47,018 bases of DNA from NCBI GenBank assembly GCA_022827165.1, contig JAJDTN010000177.1, positions 1 through 47,018 on the forward strand. Reading direction: 5' to 3'. Positions 7,737-16,989 of this stretch are shown here, piece after piece. A program made the position numbers and the translations under genes. Position 1 is the stretch's first letter. Every line of letters starts with the position of its first letter. This stretch comes from Candidatus Latescibacterota bacterium (lineage in GTDB: Bacteria > Latescibacterota > UBA2968 > UBA8231). The notes below the pieces were generated by a model, which was given only the letters and a program-made list of their open reading frames with translations, was not told the DNA's origin and ran no database searches.

Positions 7737-9278
7737 ATGCCGGACTCCGCCTCGCCGCCGCGCCTGATCTACTACAGCGACGCCCACCACTTCCACGCCA
7801 AGCGCGTCGACCCGCCCCTGAGCCTGCACAAGATGCGCTGGCCCACCGACGAGCTCTCGGGCACCGGGGTGGACCTTCTCGCCTTCGGCCTCGGCTTCGG
7901 CGACGTCTACTTCCACCAGACCCGCGTCGGCCGCGTCATCGGCCAGGAGCAGGAGGTCTGGGATCAGTTCATCAACTGGCGCATCATGCGCATGGTCCGG
8001 GACGCTGCGGCCAGGGGCACCGATCAGCTGCGGGAGGTGGTCCGCCACGGCCGCGAGGCGGGGGTCCGCGTCTTCCCCAGCCTCAAGCTGCAGGACCCGA
8101 CCCCCCAGGGCGGCGAGCGCTGCGGCTGGCTCAAGTGGCATCACGGCATGGAGGTGACCCTGGGGACGGGGGACGACCGCTTCCCCTCTCACCAGACCGA
8201 GTGGTGCTACGACTACGCCAACCCCGCCGTCCGCGACGAGAAGCTCAGCCTCGTCCGCGAGGTCCTGGAGGAGTACGGGGCCGACGGCATCGAGCTGGAC
8301 TTCATGTTCTTCCCCCTCTACTTCCGGCGCTCCGAGACCGAGGCCCACGTGGAGACGATGAACCGCTTCGTCGCCGACGTGCGCTCCCTGACCCGCGAGA
8401 TCGGCGAAGCGCAGTCGCGGAGGATCCCGGTCATGGCCCGGGTCTGGCACCGGCGCGAGGAGAACCTGGATCTCGGGCTCGACGTGGAGGCCTGGATCGC
8501 CGCCGGCGACGTCGACCTCGTCGTCGGCCAGATCCCCAACCTGTTCCTGGACCCGTGCGTCCGCGACGGCCGCTGGCTCGCCGACGCCGCCAACGCCGCG
8601 GGAGTGGCCTCCTACCTGCGGCCGGGGCGCCGCCTCGAGGACCCCCGCACCGGCATCGCCAACATCGAGATGTTCCGCGCCTTCGGCCGCACCGCGCGCT
8701 GGCAGGGGTTCACCGGCGCCTACCTGGGCTACCTGCCCTGGCCCTTCTCCGACGCCGAGTACCGGGTCCTGCGCGAGCTGGCCTTCCCCGAGGCGGCCCT
8801 GCGCCACGACAAGCGCTACTTCCTGCCCGAGCGGGAGGAGCTGCCCCCCTATGTCCGTCCCGACGGCCGCCGGCTGCCCCTGGTCCTGGAGGAGGGCGCC
8901 GCCGAGACCGTAAGCATCACCGTCGCCGACGAGATCGAGGCGGCCATCGCCGACGGCGAGATCCGCGACCCCGTGCTCACCCTGACCTTCAAGCAGCTCT
9001 GCGTCGAGGACGAGGTCGCCTTCCGCTTCAACGGCAGGGACCTGCCCGTGGAGAACAAGGCCATCCGCGAGCCCCGGCGCGGCCTCTACTGGCTGCGGTG
9101 GACCCTGGACGCCGCCGAGGTCGTGCAGGGCGAGAACACGGTGGAGCTGGAGATCCTGCGCAAGGAGAAGACGGCCGGCTTCGACCGCACCCTCACCGGC
9201 GTGGAGATCCACCTGCGCTACACCGAGTTCGATCTCCCCGAGGCCCTCGACCCGGTCAAGATCCCCCCGCCATCATGA
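7737..9278 (+). CDS. TIM-barrel glycoside-hydrolase-like protein, copy 3 (divergent)
   Basis: 513 aa from ATG 7737, chosen because AGGAG lies 8 bp upstream; reading further upstream would run into the previous gene. It starts RLIYYSDAHHFHAKR, has FPSLKLQD near residue 105, and the barrel-strand motif YGADGIELDFMFFPLYF, equivalent to WDGVELDWQRH in copies 1 and 2. The W-Q-R-H after the aspartate is replaced by F-M-F-F, so its active site must differ. A C-terminal beta-sandwich (from about residue 390) ends in VEIHLRYTEF. It resembles the GHL/DUF187-like group of barrel proteins. No signal peptide. The stop overlaps the start of the following gene as ATGA. Confidence 0.65.
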   Translation: MPDSASPPRLIYYSDAHHFHAKRVDPPLSLHKMRWPTDELSGTGVDLLAFGLGFGDVYFHQTRVGRVIGQEQEVWDQFINWRIMRMVRDAAARGTDQLREVVRHGREAGVRVFPSLKLQDPTPQGGERCGWLKWHHGMEVTLGTGDDRFPSHQTEWCYDYANPAVRDEKLSLVREVLEEYGADGIELDFMFFPLYFRRSETEAHVETMNRFVADVRSLTREIGEAQSRRIPVMARVWHRREENLDLGLDVEAWIAAGDVDLVVGQIPNLFLDPCVRDGRWLADAANAAGVASYLRPGRRLEDPRTGIANIEMFRAFGRTARWQGFTGAYLGYLPWPFSDAEYRVLRELAFPEAALRHDKRYFLPEREELPPYVRPDGRRLPLVLEEGAAETVSITVADEIEAAIADGEIRDPVLTLTFKQLCVEDEVAFRFNGRDLPVENKAIREPRRGLYWLRWTLDAAEVVQGENTVELEILRKEKTAGFDRTLTGVEIHLRYTEFDLPEALDPVKIPPPS

Positions 9279-11209
9279 GACGGGGGGTCGAGCTGGACCT
9301 GCCCACGGTCACCGCCGCGACGGTGACGGCCCCGCCCGCCTGGGCCCTGCTGGAGCGGCGCCTCTTCGAGGTGATGGAAGAGGCGGCCGAGTTGCGCGTG
9401 AGCCGCTACTCGCAGCGCGGCGGCGTGCCCTACTACGCCGACGACGTGGACGACCTCTACGAGATGATCCACAACTGGGGCCTGTTCTACGCCATGGGGG
9501 CGGACGAGCGGATCCTGGAGCTGGCCCTGCAGCACTGGAACGCCGTGACCCGCTTCGGCGACGACAGCATCGTCAACCGCGTGCACCCGCGCTTCACCCA
9601 GCAGGTCCACCGCGAGTACTACGGCCTCGTCCATCCCGGCGACGCCGAGTGGCACCACGCCGGCGAGGGCAACATGGCCTTCTACCACCTCTGCCTGGCG
9701 GACCCGACGATCTCGGAGAACGTGCGCCGCGCGGTCCAGTTCGCCGGGTTCTACCTCGGCGGGGACGAGGCCGCCCCCAACTACGACCCGCGCCACAAGG
9801 TGCTGCGCTCCCCCTTCCAGACGAGCCAGGGCCCGTGGCTGAAGGCCACCCCCGAGAAGGCCCACGCCTACCTCTACGGACCGGCCGAGCTCGGCGGCGA
9901 GGTCAACTACTACGGCGCCCGCTCCACCCTCTACCCGGTGGTGCCCCACCTGGAGGCGGACTGGTGGAAGGCGCCCCGCCGCCGCAAGGAGATCGTCGGC
10001 CTCTTCGACCGCATCGTCCTCAACGCCGATTCGCCCAACAACCTCGGGGCCACGGCGCTGATCACCAACGCCTACCTGCACACCGGCGACTCCCGCTACA
10101 AGGACTGGGTCGTCGACTACGTCGACATCTGGATGGAGCGCATCGGCGCCAACGGCGGCGTCATCCCCGACAACGTGGGCCCCACCGGCAGGATCGGCGA
10201 GCACCGGGACGGCTGCTGGTGGGGCGGCGTCTACGGCTGGAACAGCTACTGCGGCTTCAACATCCTCTTCCACTCCCTGACCATCGCCGCCGAGTGCGCC
10301 CTGCTGCTCACCGGCGACTACGGCTACCTCGACCTGCTGCGCTCGCAGATCCGGGTCCTCGTCGACAACGGCATCACCCGCGAGGACGGCCAGTTCCTGC
10401 AGGCCGTGCGCCACGGGCCCGAGGGCTGGGGCCACAAGATGTGGAACCCGGTCACCGGGCTCGACCAGCCGGTGCGCATGAACGAGCTGGCCCGCCTGTG
10501 GCACGCTTCCCTGTCGCGGCAGGACCACGAGCTGCTCACCTGGGTGAGGGAACGGGACGTGACCATCGACTGGAGCGCCAACGAGGTCGAGGGTCCCGAC
10601 TTCTACAAGGGGGTCCACGAGTACCCCCGGTTCCAGTACTACGACGGCAGGAACCCGGGCTGGCCGGAGGCGATCCTGCGGGCCGAGCTGGAGAGCGTCC
10701 TGAAAGTCCACCGCGAGCAGGCCGGGGACGACCGCACCGTGGAGCAGATCATCGAGGACAACCGCTATCCCCCGAATCCCGTCCACACCAAGGTCCTGAC
10801 CAACGTGATGATGGGGGCGCCGCAGCCGGTCTACCACGGCGGCCTGCTGAGGGCGACGGTGCGCTACTTCGACCCCGACAACGCCCGCCCCGGCATCCCG
10901 CGGGACGTGGCCGCCCTGGTGGACCGGCTCGAGGCCGACCGCGTCGGGCTGCGGCTGGTGAACCTCGATCCCGCCGCCGGGCGCCGGGTGGTGGTCCAGG
11001 CCGGGGCCTTCGGCGAGCACGACTTCACCGAGGTCCGCGTCGACGCCGGCGAGTCGACGCAGGTCACCATGGTCGACGGCAGACACTTCACCGTGGACAT
11101 GCGGCCGTCTTCGGCGATCCGCCTCGATGCGGGCATGCGCCGCTTCGTCAACGCCCCTTCCCACGCCTTCCCCTGGCACCGAGACCGGATTCCCGTGCCC
11201 TTCCAGTAG
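9275..11209 (+). CDS. Uncharacterised alpha-helical toroid-like protein, copy 2
   Basis: 644 aa from ATG 9275, which overlaps the previous stop by 4 bp (ATGA); the longer upstream reading is out of frame with that real gene and was discarded. The architecture matches copy 1: PPAWALLERRLFEVMEEAAE, WHHAGEGNMAFYH, the APNYDPRHKVLRSPFQ segment, NGGVIPDNVGPTGRIGEHRD, WWGGVYGWN, YYDGRNPGWPE, then the beta domain with VQAGAFGEHDFTEVR and the tail PSHAFPWHRDRIPVPF. The spacing of W, H, D and G residues is so well kept among the three copies that a shared active site is likely. Cytoplasmic (no signal peptide). Function unknown; glycan processing is inferred from the barrel and dehydrogenase neighbours. 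Confidence 0.7.
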   Translation: MRRGVELDLPTVTAATVTAPPAWALLERRLFEVMEEAAELRVSRYSQRGGVPYYADDVDDLYEMIHNWGLFYAMGADERILELALQHWNAVTRFGDDSIVNRVHPRFTQQVHREYYGLVHPGDAEWHHAGEGNMAFYHLCLADPTISENVRRAVQFAGFYLGGDEAAPNYDPRHKVLRSPFQTSQGPWLKATPEKAHAYLYGPAELGGEVNYYGARSTLYPVVPHLEADWWKAPRRRKEIVGLFDRIVLNADSPNNLGATALITNAYLHTGDSRYKDWVVDYVDIWMERIGANGGVIPDNVGPTGRIGEHRDGCWWGGVYGWNSYCGFNILFHSLTIAAECALLLTGDYGYLDLLRSQIRVLVDNGITREDGQFLQAVRHGPEGWGHKMWNPVTGLDQPVRMNELARLWHASLSRQDHELLTWVRERDVTIDWSANEVEGPDFYKGVHEYPRFQYYDGRNPGWPEAILRAELESVLKVHREQAGDDRTVEQIIEDNRYPPNPVHTKVLTNVMMGAPQPVYHGGLLRATVRYFDPDNARPGIPRDVAALVDRLEADRVGLRLVNLDPAAGRRVVVQAGAFGEHDFTEVRVDAGESTQVTMVDGRHFTVDMRPSSAIRLDAGMRRFVNAPSHAFPWHRDRIPVPFQ

Positions 11210-11552
11210 AAGGGGACGCATGTCCGCAACGGAGCCGGCGGCGCCCCGGCGCGGCCATCGCCCGCCGCCGCAAGACAAGGGAGGCCGCCTGACCCCGGGC
11301 TTGCCCGCCCGGCCCGCCGCCGGGTAGATTACCCGTGGCACGAGGAGACCCTGCCTCGCCTGGCCCTCGGCCGTTGTCATCGCCGTCGTCCTCCCCCCTG
11401 GCGGCGAACCATCCCTCCCCAGCCCGCCCCGCCCGGCGCTCCGACCTGCTCGGGGCCACCGTGCGACGGGGGGCCGCAGCGGTTACTCCCCCAAAGCAAG
11501 GTGCCGTCAAGCTGACACGGTTGGCATGATGGCCTTTCGGGAGGGCATTGAG
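11210..11552 (+). other. 343-bp gap in the operon, probable internal promoter region
   Basis: No convincing gene. A 35-codon reading frame from ATG 11220 is proline/arginine-rich and looks like random high-GC coding. The stretch contains two small inverted repeats: CGGGC-TT-GCCCG (11296-11307) and CGGGTA-GAT-TACCCG (11321-11335). Neither is followed by a T-run, so they are more like a weak hairpin or operator than an intrinsic terminator. Just before the next gene is the ribosome binding site GGAGGG (11540-11545). No good -35/-10 pair could be fixed by eye. Confidence 0.5.
11321..11335. promoter_or_regulatory. Palindrome, candidate operator
   Basis: Perfect 6-bp arms CGGGTA and TACCCG around the 3-bp centre GAT, located in the only large gap of the operon, 218 bp before the dockerin gene. 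It could bind a dimeric regulator. Assignment rests on symmetry and position only. Confidence 0.3.
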
Positions 11553-13820
11553 ATGAAAACAGCCATCATCTGCATCATCGGGTTGGCCGCGTCATGGAGT
11601 GCGGAGGCCCGGCCCCTGGTCGAGGGGCGGGTGCTCTTGCCCTCGGGCGCCCCGGTGCCCGGGGCCCGGGTGCTGCTGGTCAATCTGACCGATCTGCGCG
11701 ACGCGCCGCTGACTGCCGTCACGGACCGATCGGGGCGGTTCACTCTGCCGTTGGCCGCCGAGTCGGGAGCTCTCCCGGAGCGCTTCGGGCTGGGGTCGAA
11801 CTACCCCAATCCCTTCAACCCCTCCACCCTCATCCCGTACCAACTGCCGGCTTCGATGGCCGTGCGCCTGGAGGTGTTCAATCTCCTGGGGCAGCGCGTG
11901 GCGACTCTGGTGGACGGGGAGCAGCCGGCCGGTTTTCACACCGCGGCATGGGATGCCACGGATGAGGCGGGTCGGGCGGTGGGCGCCGGCGTCTATGTCT
12001 ACCGGCTGAGCGGGGGCGGGGCGAGGATCAGCCGGTCGATGCTGCTGATCGACGGACAGGCGGGGATTCCGTCGGGGGCGGGCGCCCCCGGCGAGGCTCC
12101 CTCCGGCGAAGCCGGAGCCCCGGCCTACGGATTGATCGTCTCGGGGCCGGGACTCGTCCCCTACGTCGATCCGGCTTTCCGGGTGGAGGCGGGCCTCGCC
12201 CCGCTGGAGGTGGTGGTCGAAGCGCCGAGCGACATTCCCTCGGCGAAGGTGGCCTCGGGTGGCATTCTGGGCGACGTGGACAACACCGGCCGGGTCGACT
12301 TCTTCGACGCCCTGCTGGTGGTGGCATACAGCCTCGATGCTTCCATCGTCATGCCCAACGGCGGCGATATCTCCCTGGGCGACGTCAACGGCGACGGCCG
12401 GATCGATCTGTCCGACGCCTGGGCCATCGCCGCCTACCTCAACGATCCATCCGATCCGGCATTGCCCGCCGGCATCGGAGAGGCGGTGGGTCCGGCCGTT
12501 TCGCTGTCGCCGGAGTCCTCGACGCTGTCATTGGCCGACGACGGGGCCTGGCACCGGTTCACGGTCGAGGCCGACGAGCCGGTCACGGTGGTGGTCAACC
12601 CGGCGGGAACCCCCCGGCTGCTGGAGATCACCACGCGCAGCGGCCGGGGCAACTACTGCCCGGCCGAGGCCGAGGACGACCTCTCGCGCCAGGACGGAGA
12701 GTCGATCTACCTGGCCGGGTGCGCGGAGGGCACGGGCACGGTGGAGCTGCGGCGCGAATCGGACGGCACGGTCCTGCGGACCTACACCTACGAGGTGGCC
12801 GGCAGCCCCGCCGACCTGATCGTTCAATCGATCCTGGTCAGCGACAACAGCTTGACGCCGGGGCAGGAGTTTACCCTCAGCGCCACGATCCGCAACCAGG
12901 GCACGGGCGGGGCGGCAGCGACGACGTTGCGCTACTACCGCTCGTCGAACCGGACGATCTCCAGGCAGGATACGCAAGTCGGCACCGATCAGGTGAGCGC
13001 CCTGGCCGCCTCCGGCACGAGTGCCGAGTCGATCCGCCTCGATGCCCCATCGGATGAAGGCACCTACTACTACGGCGCCTGCGTCGACGGCGGGGACGGC
13101 GAGAGTGCCAGCAACAACTGCTCCGCGGGAGTCCGCGTCACGGTGGAGATGGCCGCGAACCAGCCGCCGCTGGCGACGGTGAACGAGCTTCCTCCGCAGA
13201 CCTCAGAGGAGGGCGATACGGCGGACGGGGAGAGGCCCGCGGTGACCATACCCGAAGGCGGCTCCGTGGAAGTGGACGTCTCCGAGTTCTTCAGCGACCC
13301 CGACGGGGAGGAGCTGACCTACTCGGCGACATCGTCGAACCCGCGCATCGTGAGCGTGTCCGTGACGGGCAGCACGGTGACGTTCACGGGAGTCGCCGAG
13401 GGGATGGCCACGGTGACGGTGACGGCCCGCGACCCGGGAGGTCTGGTGTCGACGCCCCTGACCGCGAGCGTCACCGTGACCGGGGACGACTACACACCGG
13501 TCGACTGGATTCAGATCGTCGCAGGTGGAGGAATCCAGGCCCAGGTGGGCGCTCTGACAGTCTGGGTCAGTCCGGGAGGAGGCTGCCTCACTGTTTCCAG
13601 CGTCATCTCCGACACCGCCACCTCTTTCGGCACCTCCAAGTGGCAGATTCGCGGAGAGGCCGACGAATGGGCGGATGTGGATGGCACGGAGCGCGTCGGC
13701 GAGATCTGCGGCGACCTTCTCCCCGAAGCGCGGGGCGAGTATCGATGGGTCGTGGAGATCACGACCGAGGGCGAGAGGGGGAGATACGCGAGCGGTAACA
13801 CCCTGGTGGTCGGGGGATGA
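11553..13820 (+). CDS. Secreted multidomain protein: carboxypeptidase-regulatory, internal FlgD-like, dockerin, CARDB, Ig-like
   Basis: 755 aa from ATG 11553 (GGAGGG 7 bp upstream). Signal peptide 1-19 (MKTAIICIIGLAASWSAEA). Domains: carboxypeptidase-regulatory-like sandwich (about 22-68); FlgD-Ig/type-IX-sorting-like domain (77-167, with NYPNPFNPSTLIPYQLP and GAGVYVYRL); type I dockerin-like pair of calcium loops (237-305, GDVDNTGRVDFFDAL and GDVNGDGRIDLSDAW); CARDB (419-531); cadherin/Ig-like domain (560-650); and a C-terminal beta domain (655-755) I do not recognise. Such proteins are exported and bind partners or polysaccharides. The FlgD-like domain is normally at the extreme C-terminus, so its internal position is odd. 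It is the only clearly secreted protein in the operon, and its codons look less extreme in GC than its neighbours', hinting at insertion. Its stop overlaps the next start by 4 bp. Confidence 0.8.
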   Translation: MKTAIICIIGLAASWSAEARPLVEGRVLLPSGAPVPGARVLLVNLTDLRDAPLTAVTDRSGRFTLPLAAESGALPERFGLGSNYPNPFNPSTLIPYQLPASMAVRLEVFNLLGQRVATLVDGEQPAGFHTAAWDATDEAGRAVGAGVYVYRLSGGGARISRSMLLIDGQAGIPSGAGAPGEAPSGEAGAPAYGLIVSGPGLVPYVDPAFRVEAGLAPLEVVVEAPSDIPSAKVASGGILGDVDNTGRVDFFDALLVVAYSLDASIVMPNGGDISLGDVNGDGRIDLSDAWAIAAYLNDPSDPALPAGIGEAVGPAVSLSPESSTLSLADDGAWHRFTVEADEPVTVVVNPAGTPRLLEITTRSGRGNYCPAEAEDDLSRQDGESIYLAGCAEGTGTVELRRESDGTVLRTYTYEVAGSPADLIVQSILVSDNSLTPGQEFTLSATIRNQGTGGAAATTLRYYRSSNRTISRQDTQVGTDQVSALAASGTSAESIRLDAPSDEGTYYYGACVDGGDGESASNNCSAGVRVTVEMAANQPPLATVNELPPQTSEEGDTADGERPAVTIPEGGSVEVDVSEFFSDPDGEELTYSATSSNPRIVSVSVTGSTVTFTGVAEGMATVTVTARDPGGLVSTPLTASVTVTGDDYTPVDWIQIVAGGGIQAQVGALTVWVSPGGGCLTVSSVISDTATSFGTSKWQIRGEADEWADVDGTERVGEICGDLLPEARGEYRWVVEITTEGERGRYASGNTLVVGG

Positions 13821-15817
13821 GACAGATGCCCGCCCCTCTCCGGTACGGCCCCGCCATCGCCGCCTCGCAGATCGCCGCCCCGCCCGAATGGGCCCTCCTG
13901 CAGCGGCGCCTCATCGAGGTGGGCGAGGAGAACGCGGCCCTCATGGTGGAGAAGCACTGCGCGCCCGGCGGCATGATGTACTACGTCGACGACATCGACG
14001 ACTACTACGAGAAGGTCGACAACTGGAGCGTGTTCTACGCCATGGGCGGCGCCCGCCGGGTCTTCGACGACGCCATGATGATCTGGAACGCGTCGACGCG
14101 CACCAACGGCCCCCGGGGCAACCCCGTCTTCGGCTGGATGCTGCCCCAGCTTTACAACGAGTACTACTGCCTGGGCCGGCAGGAGGAGTCGACCTGGGTC
14201 CCGGGACGCCGCATGGTGAACGAGTGGCACCACCACTCCGAGGGGAACATGGCCTTCTACGGCTTCGGCCTCGCCGACCCGGAGATCCCCGAGAACGTGG
14301 ACCGCGCCCGCCGCTTCGCGAACATGTTCATCGGCGCCGACCCGGAGGCCCCCAACTGGGACGCCAGCCACCGCATCATCCGCTCGCCCTTCCCCACCAG
14401 CCGCGGCCCCGTCTTCGAGGTCACCCTCGAGAACGCCATGGCCGAGCTCCACGGCAGCCGCGTCCACGAGTCCGGGGAGCGGTACCTGTTCAAGGAGATG
14501 GGCACCAAGACCACCCTGCGCCCCCGCCTCGACGGCCTGGAGGAGGGCTGGTGGAAGAAGCCGGCGCGCGCCGCCGAGGTCCTGAAGCTCTTCAACCGCA
14601 TGGTCCTCGACGGCGACGTGGCCAACAACCTGGCCACCTGCAGCCTGGTGACCAACGCCTATCTCTACACCGGCGAGGAGCAGTACAGGAAGTGGGTCCT
14701 CGACTACGTCGAGGCGTGGATGGACCGCATCCGCACGAACGGCGGCATCATCCCCGACAACATCGGTCCCAACGGCATCATCGGCGAGCACCGCGACGGC
14801 CAGTGGTGGGGCGGCCTGATGGGCTGGAGCTACTACATGGGCTTCAACATCATCTTCCACGGCCTGGTCTCCGCCGCCGAGTGCGCCCAGCTCCTCACCG
14901 GCGACGCGGAATACCTCGAGATCCTGCGCTCCCAGCTGAAGGTCATCGCCGACAACGCGATCACCGGCGACGACGGCCAGCTCCTCATCCGCTACCGGCA
15001 CGACTACCGGGGCTGGGTCGACGACAACGAGTACGGCCACCTCGGCGCCTCGCCGATGCGGGGCAAGGACCTGGCCCACCTGTGGCACGCCTCCCTGGCC
15101 GAGGAGGACGTGCAGCTGTTCCGGCACTTCCGCGACGGCGAGGTCCGCCGCGACTGGAACGAGGAGCTCGGCGCCAGCGAGAAGGACCAGGGGGATTCGG
15201 AGCTGGCCCGCTTCAACTACTACGACGGCCGCAACCCCGACTGGCCGGTGAGGATCCTGCGCCACGAGCTCGACGACGCCCTGCGGCGGCGGCAGCGGCT
15301 CGCGGACGAGGACCGCACGCCCCAGGAGTTGGTCGACCAGCACGCCCACCCCGTCAACGGCATCCGCACGCGCGCCCTCATCCAGACGATGCTGGGCTGC
15401 CCGCAGATGGTCTACAACGGCAGCCTGCTGCGGGCGACGGTGCGCTACCACGACGCCAGCGCCGGGCGCCCCGGACTGCCCCCAGACACCGCGGCCCTCG
15501 TGGAGGAGATCCGGCCCGACGGCGCCGCCGTGCGGTTGGTGAACCTGAGCGCTTCGAATCAGGCGGCGGTGATCGTGCAGGCCGGCGCCTTCGGCGAGCA
15601 CGCCTTCACCGGGGCGGCCTGGCGCGAGGGTGAGGAGACCCGGCGCCAGCCGGTGGAAGGGAAGTACCTGACGGTGTCGCTGCCGCCGTCGACCTCGATC
15701 CGCCTGGATCTGGGGATGGAGCGCTTCGTCAACACCCCGTCGTACGCCCACCCGTGGCACGAGAAAGGGATCGAGGTCGCCTCCGAGCCGGAGATGCCGC
15801 CGGGCTTCCCCCACTGA
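13817..15817 (+). CDS. Uncharacterised alpha-helical toroid-like protein, copy 3
   Basis: 666 aa; ATG 13817 overlaps the previous stop (ATGA), with ATG 13826 as an in-frame alternative. It is paralogous to the proteins at 1359-3389 and 9275-11209: PPEWALLQRRLIEVGEENAA, WHHHSEGNMAFYGFGLADPE, YLYTGEEQYRKWVLDY, NGGIIPDNIGPNGIIGEHRD, WWGGLMGWSYYMGFN, YYDGRNPDWPVRILRHE, VQAGAFGEHAFT and PSYAHPWHEKGIEV. It carries an insertion around residues 105-140 (YCLGRQEESTWVPGRRM) that the other two lack. No signal peptide. The stop shares a base with the next ATG (TGATG). The reaction is unknown; (alpha/alpha)-barrel glycosidase or lyase activity is one possibility. Confidence 0.7.
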   Translation: MRQMPAPLRYGPAIAASQIAAPPEWALLQRRLIEVGEENAALMVEKHCAPGGMMYYVDDIDDYYEKVDNWSVFYAMGGARRVFDDAMMIWNASTRTNGPRGNPVFGWMLPQLYNEYYCLGRQEESTWVPGRRMVNEWHHHSEGNMAFYGFGLADPEIPENVDRARRFANMFIGADPEAPNWDASHRIIRSPFPTSRGPVFEVTLENAMAELHGSRVHESGERYLFKEMGTKTTLRPRLDGLEEGWWKKPARAAEVLKLFNRMVLDGDVANNLATCSLVTNAYLYTGEEQYRKWVLDYVEAWMDRIRTNGGIIPDNIGPNGIIGEHRDGQWWGGLMGWSYYMGFNIIFHGLVSAAECAQLLTGDAEYLEILRSQLKVIADNAITGDDGQLLIRYRHDYRGWVDDNEYGHLGASPMRGKDLAHLWHASLAEEDVQLFRHFRDGEVRRDWNEELGASEKDQGDSELARFNYYDGRNPDWPVRILRHELDDALRRRQRLADEDRTPQELVDQHAHPVNGIRTRALIQTMLGCPQMVYNGSLLRATVRYHDASAGRPGLPPDTAALVEEIRPDGAAVRLVNLSASNQAAVIVQAGAFGEHAFTGAAWREGEETRRQPVEGKYLTVSLPPSTSIRLDLGMERFVNTPSYAHPWHEKGIEVASEPEMPPGFPH

Positions 15818-16989
15818 TGGGGGCTCCGCCCGAGTACGGCGTGGCCGTCATCGGCTGCGGCAGCCACGGCACCCGCCTGGCCCGGACCTTCGAACTGGAC
15901 CCGCGGTGCCGGGTGGTCTGCGCGGCCAACCGGGGGCGGGAAGGGCTCGACCTGTTCCGCCGGCGCTTCGGCGGCCTGGCCGGGTACCAGGACTACCGGG
16001 AGATGCTCGCCGGGGAGGAGTTCGAGATCGCCCTGCTGGCGCTCCCGGTCTCGGTGAACGCCGAGGTCGTCGCCGCCTGCGCCGAGAAGGAGGGAGTCCT
16101 CGGCATCTTCAGCGAGAAACCGGTGGCCGTCAGCCTCGCCGAAGCCGACCTCGCCGTCGAGGCCTGCGCCGCCCGCGGCATCCCCTGGTCGGCGGGGGAC
16201 ATGTTCCGCAACGCCCCCGAGATCTGGACCGCCCGCCGCCTGGTGGAGTCGGGCGAGATCGGGGAGGTTCAGTCGATCAATATCTACGGCTGCGGCGGCA
16301 ACCAGATGTCGGGCCAGGGCTGCCGGCAGCTCTCCGACGGCTTCATGTTCGCCGGCGACGCCGAGGTCGACTGGGTGGTGGGCGCCGTCGACGGGGATCC
16401 GGCCGACGCGCACCTGGGCCGCATCGACGAGCACAGCGACCACGACCAGGGCGTCGCCTTCGGTGTGATCGGCTTCGCCAACGGCCTCACCGCCCACCTG
16501 CACCGGAACGTGGCGGCCAAGAACGGGATCGAGGTCCTGGGTTCCGAGGGGATGCTGTTCATCGGGCAGAGCCGCGTCGGCGGCCTGTGGCGGCGCGAGG
16601 GCCGCCACCTCAGGCTGGCCCGCCGCCTGTTCCCGGATCCCGACCCGGGGCAGACCGCCCTCCACGAGTACGACGCGGAGGGCTGGGAGGTCCCGCGCAC
16701 GCGCATGACCGAGAGCGTGGCCGCCTTCCTCGACGCCGTCGACAGCGGGGCTCCCGTGAAGTGCTCGGGCGCCGACCTGCGCAAGGCCCTGGAGGTGGCC
16801 ATCGCCGTCCGCGAGTCTCACCGCCGGGGCGTGGTAAGGGTCGATCTGCCGCTCCAGGACCGCGGCCTGCGCATCATTCCCAGCCGCCGCCGCCACGTCG
16901 GCCGCCGGGAGTCGGAAGGCACCGAGGCCTTCCTCGCCCACATAGGCGACCACAAGCAGGACCAGACCAGCGAAACGGATTCACGATGA
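15817..16989 (+). CDS. Gfo/Idh/MocA-family oxidoreductase
   Basis: 390 aa from ATG 15817 (TGATG junction with the upstream gene; an earlier in-frame ATG would overlap it by over 60 bp). The Rossmann motif is VIGCGSHGTR (11-20); the classical EKP is present at 100-102 (FSEKPVAVSLAEAD). The second domain includes GDMFRNAPEIW, GEIGEVQSINIYGCGGNQ and GFANGLTAHLHRN. The C-terminus reads LPLQDRGLRIIPSRRRH, like the other two family members here. It probably oxidises or reduces a sugar or cyclitol with NAD(P). It is closer in its central region to the protein at 22587-23702 than to the one at 6578-7714. Its last 4 bp overlap the next gene. Confidence 0.85.
   Translation: MGAPPEYGVAVIGCGSHGTRLARTFELDPRCRVVCAANRGREGLDLFRRRFGGLAGYQDYREMLAGEEFEIALLALPVSVNAEVVAACAEKEGVLGIFSEKPVAVSLAEADLAVEACAARGIPWSAGDMFRNAPEIWTARRLVESGEIGEVQSINIYGCGGNQMSGQGCRQLSDGFMFAGDAEVDWVVGAVDGDPADAHLGRIDEHSDHDQGVAFGVIGFANGLTAHLHRNVAAKNGIEVLGSEGMLFIGQSRVGGLWRREGRHLRLARRLFPDPDPGQTALHEYDAEGWEVPRTRMTESVAAFLDAVDSGAPVKCSGADLRKALEVAIAVRESHRRGVVRVDLPLQDRGLRIIPSRRRHVGRRESEGTEAFLAHIGDHKQDQTSETDSR

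Noticed and set aside
8135..9274. Upstream in-frame extension of toroid copy 2
   Set aside because: It overlaps the third TIM-barrel gene in another frame, reads as arginine/proline-rich shadow, and paralogs begin at the PPAWALLER helix just after ATG 9275.
11220..11327. Short reading frame (35 codons) in the operon gap
   Set aside because: Composition is proline/arginine-rich, there is no conserved motif, and no clear ribosome binding site precedes it.
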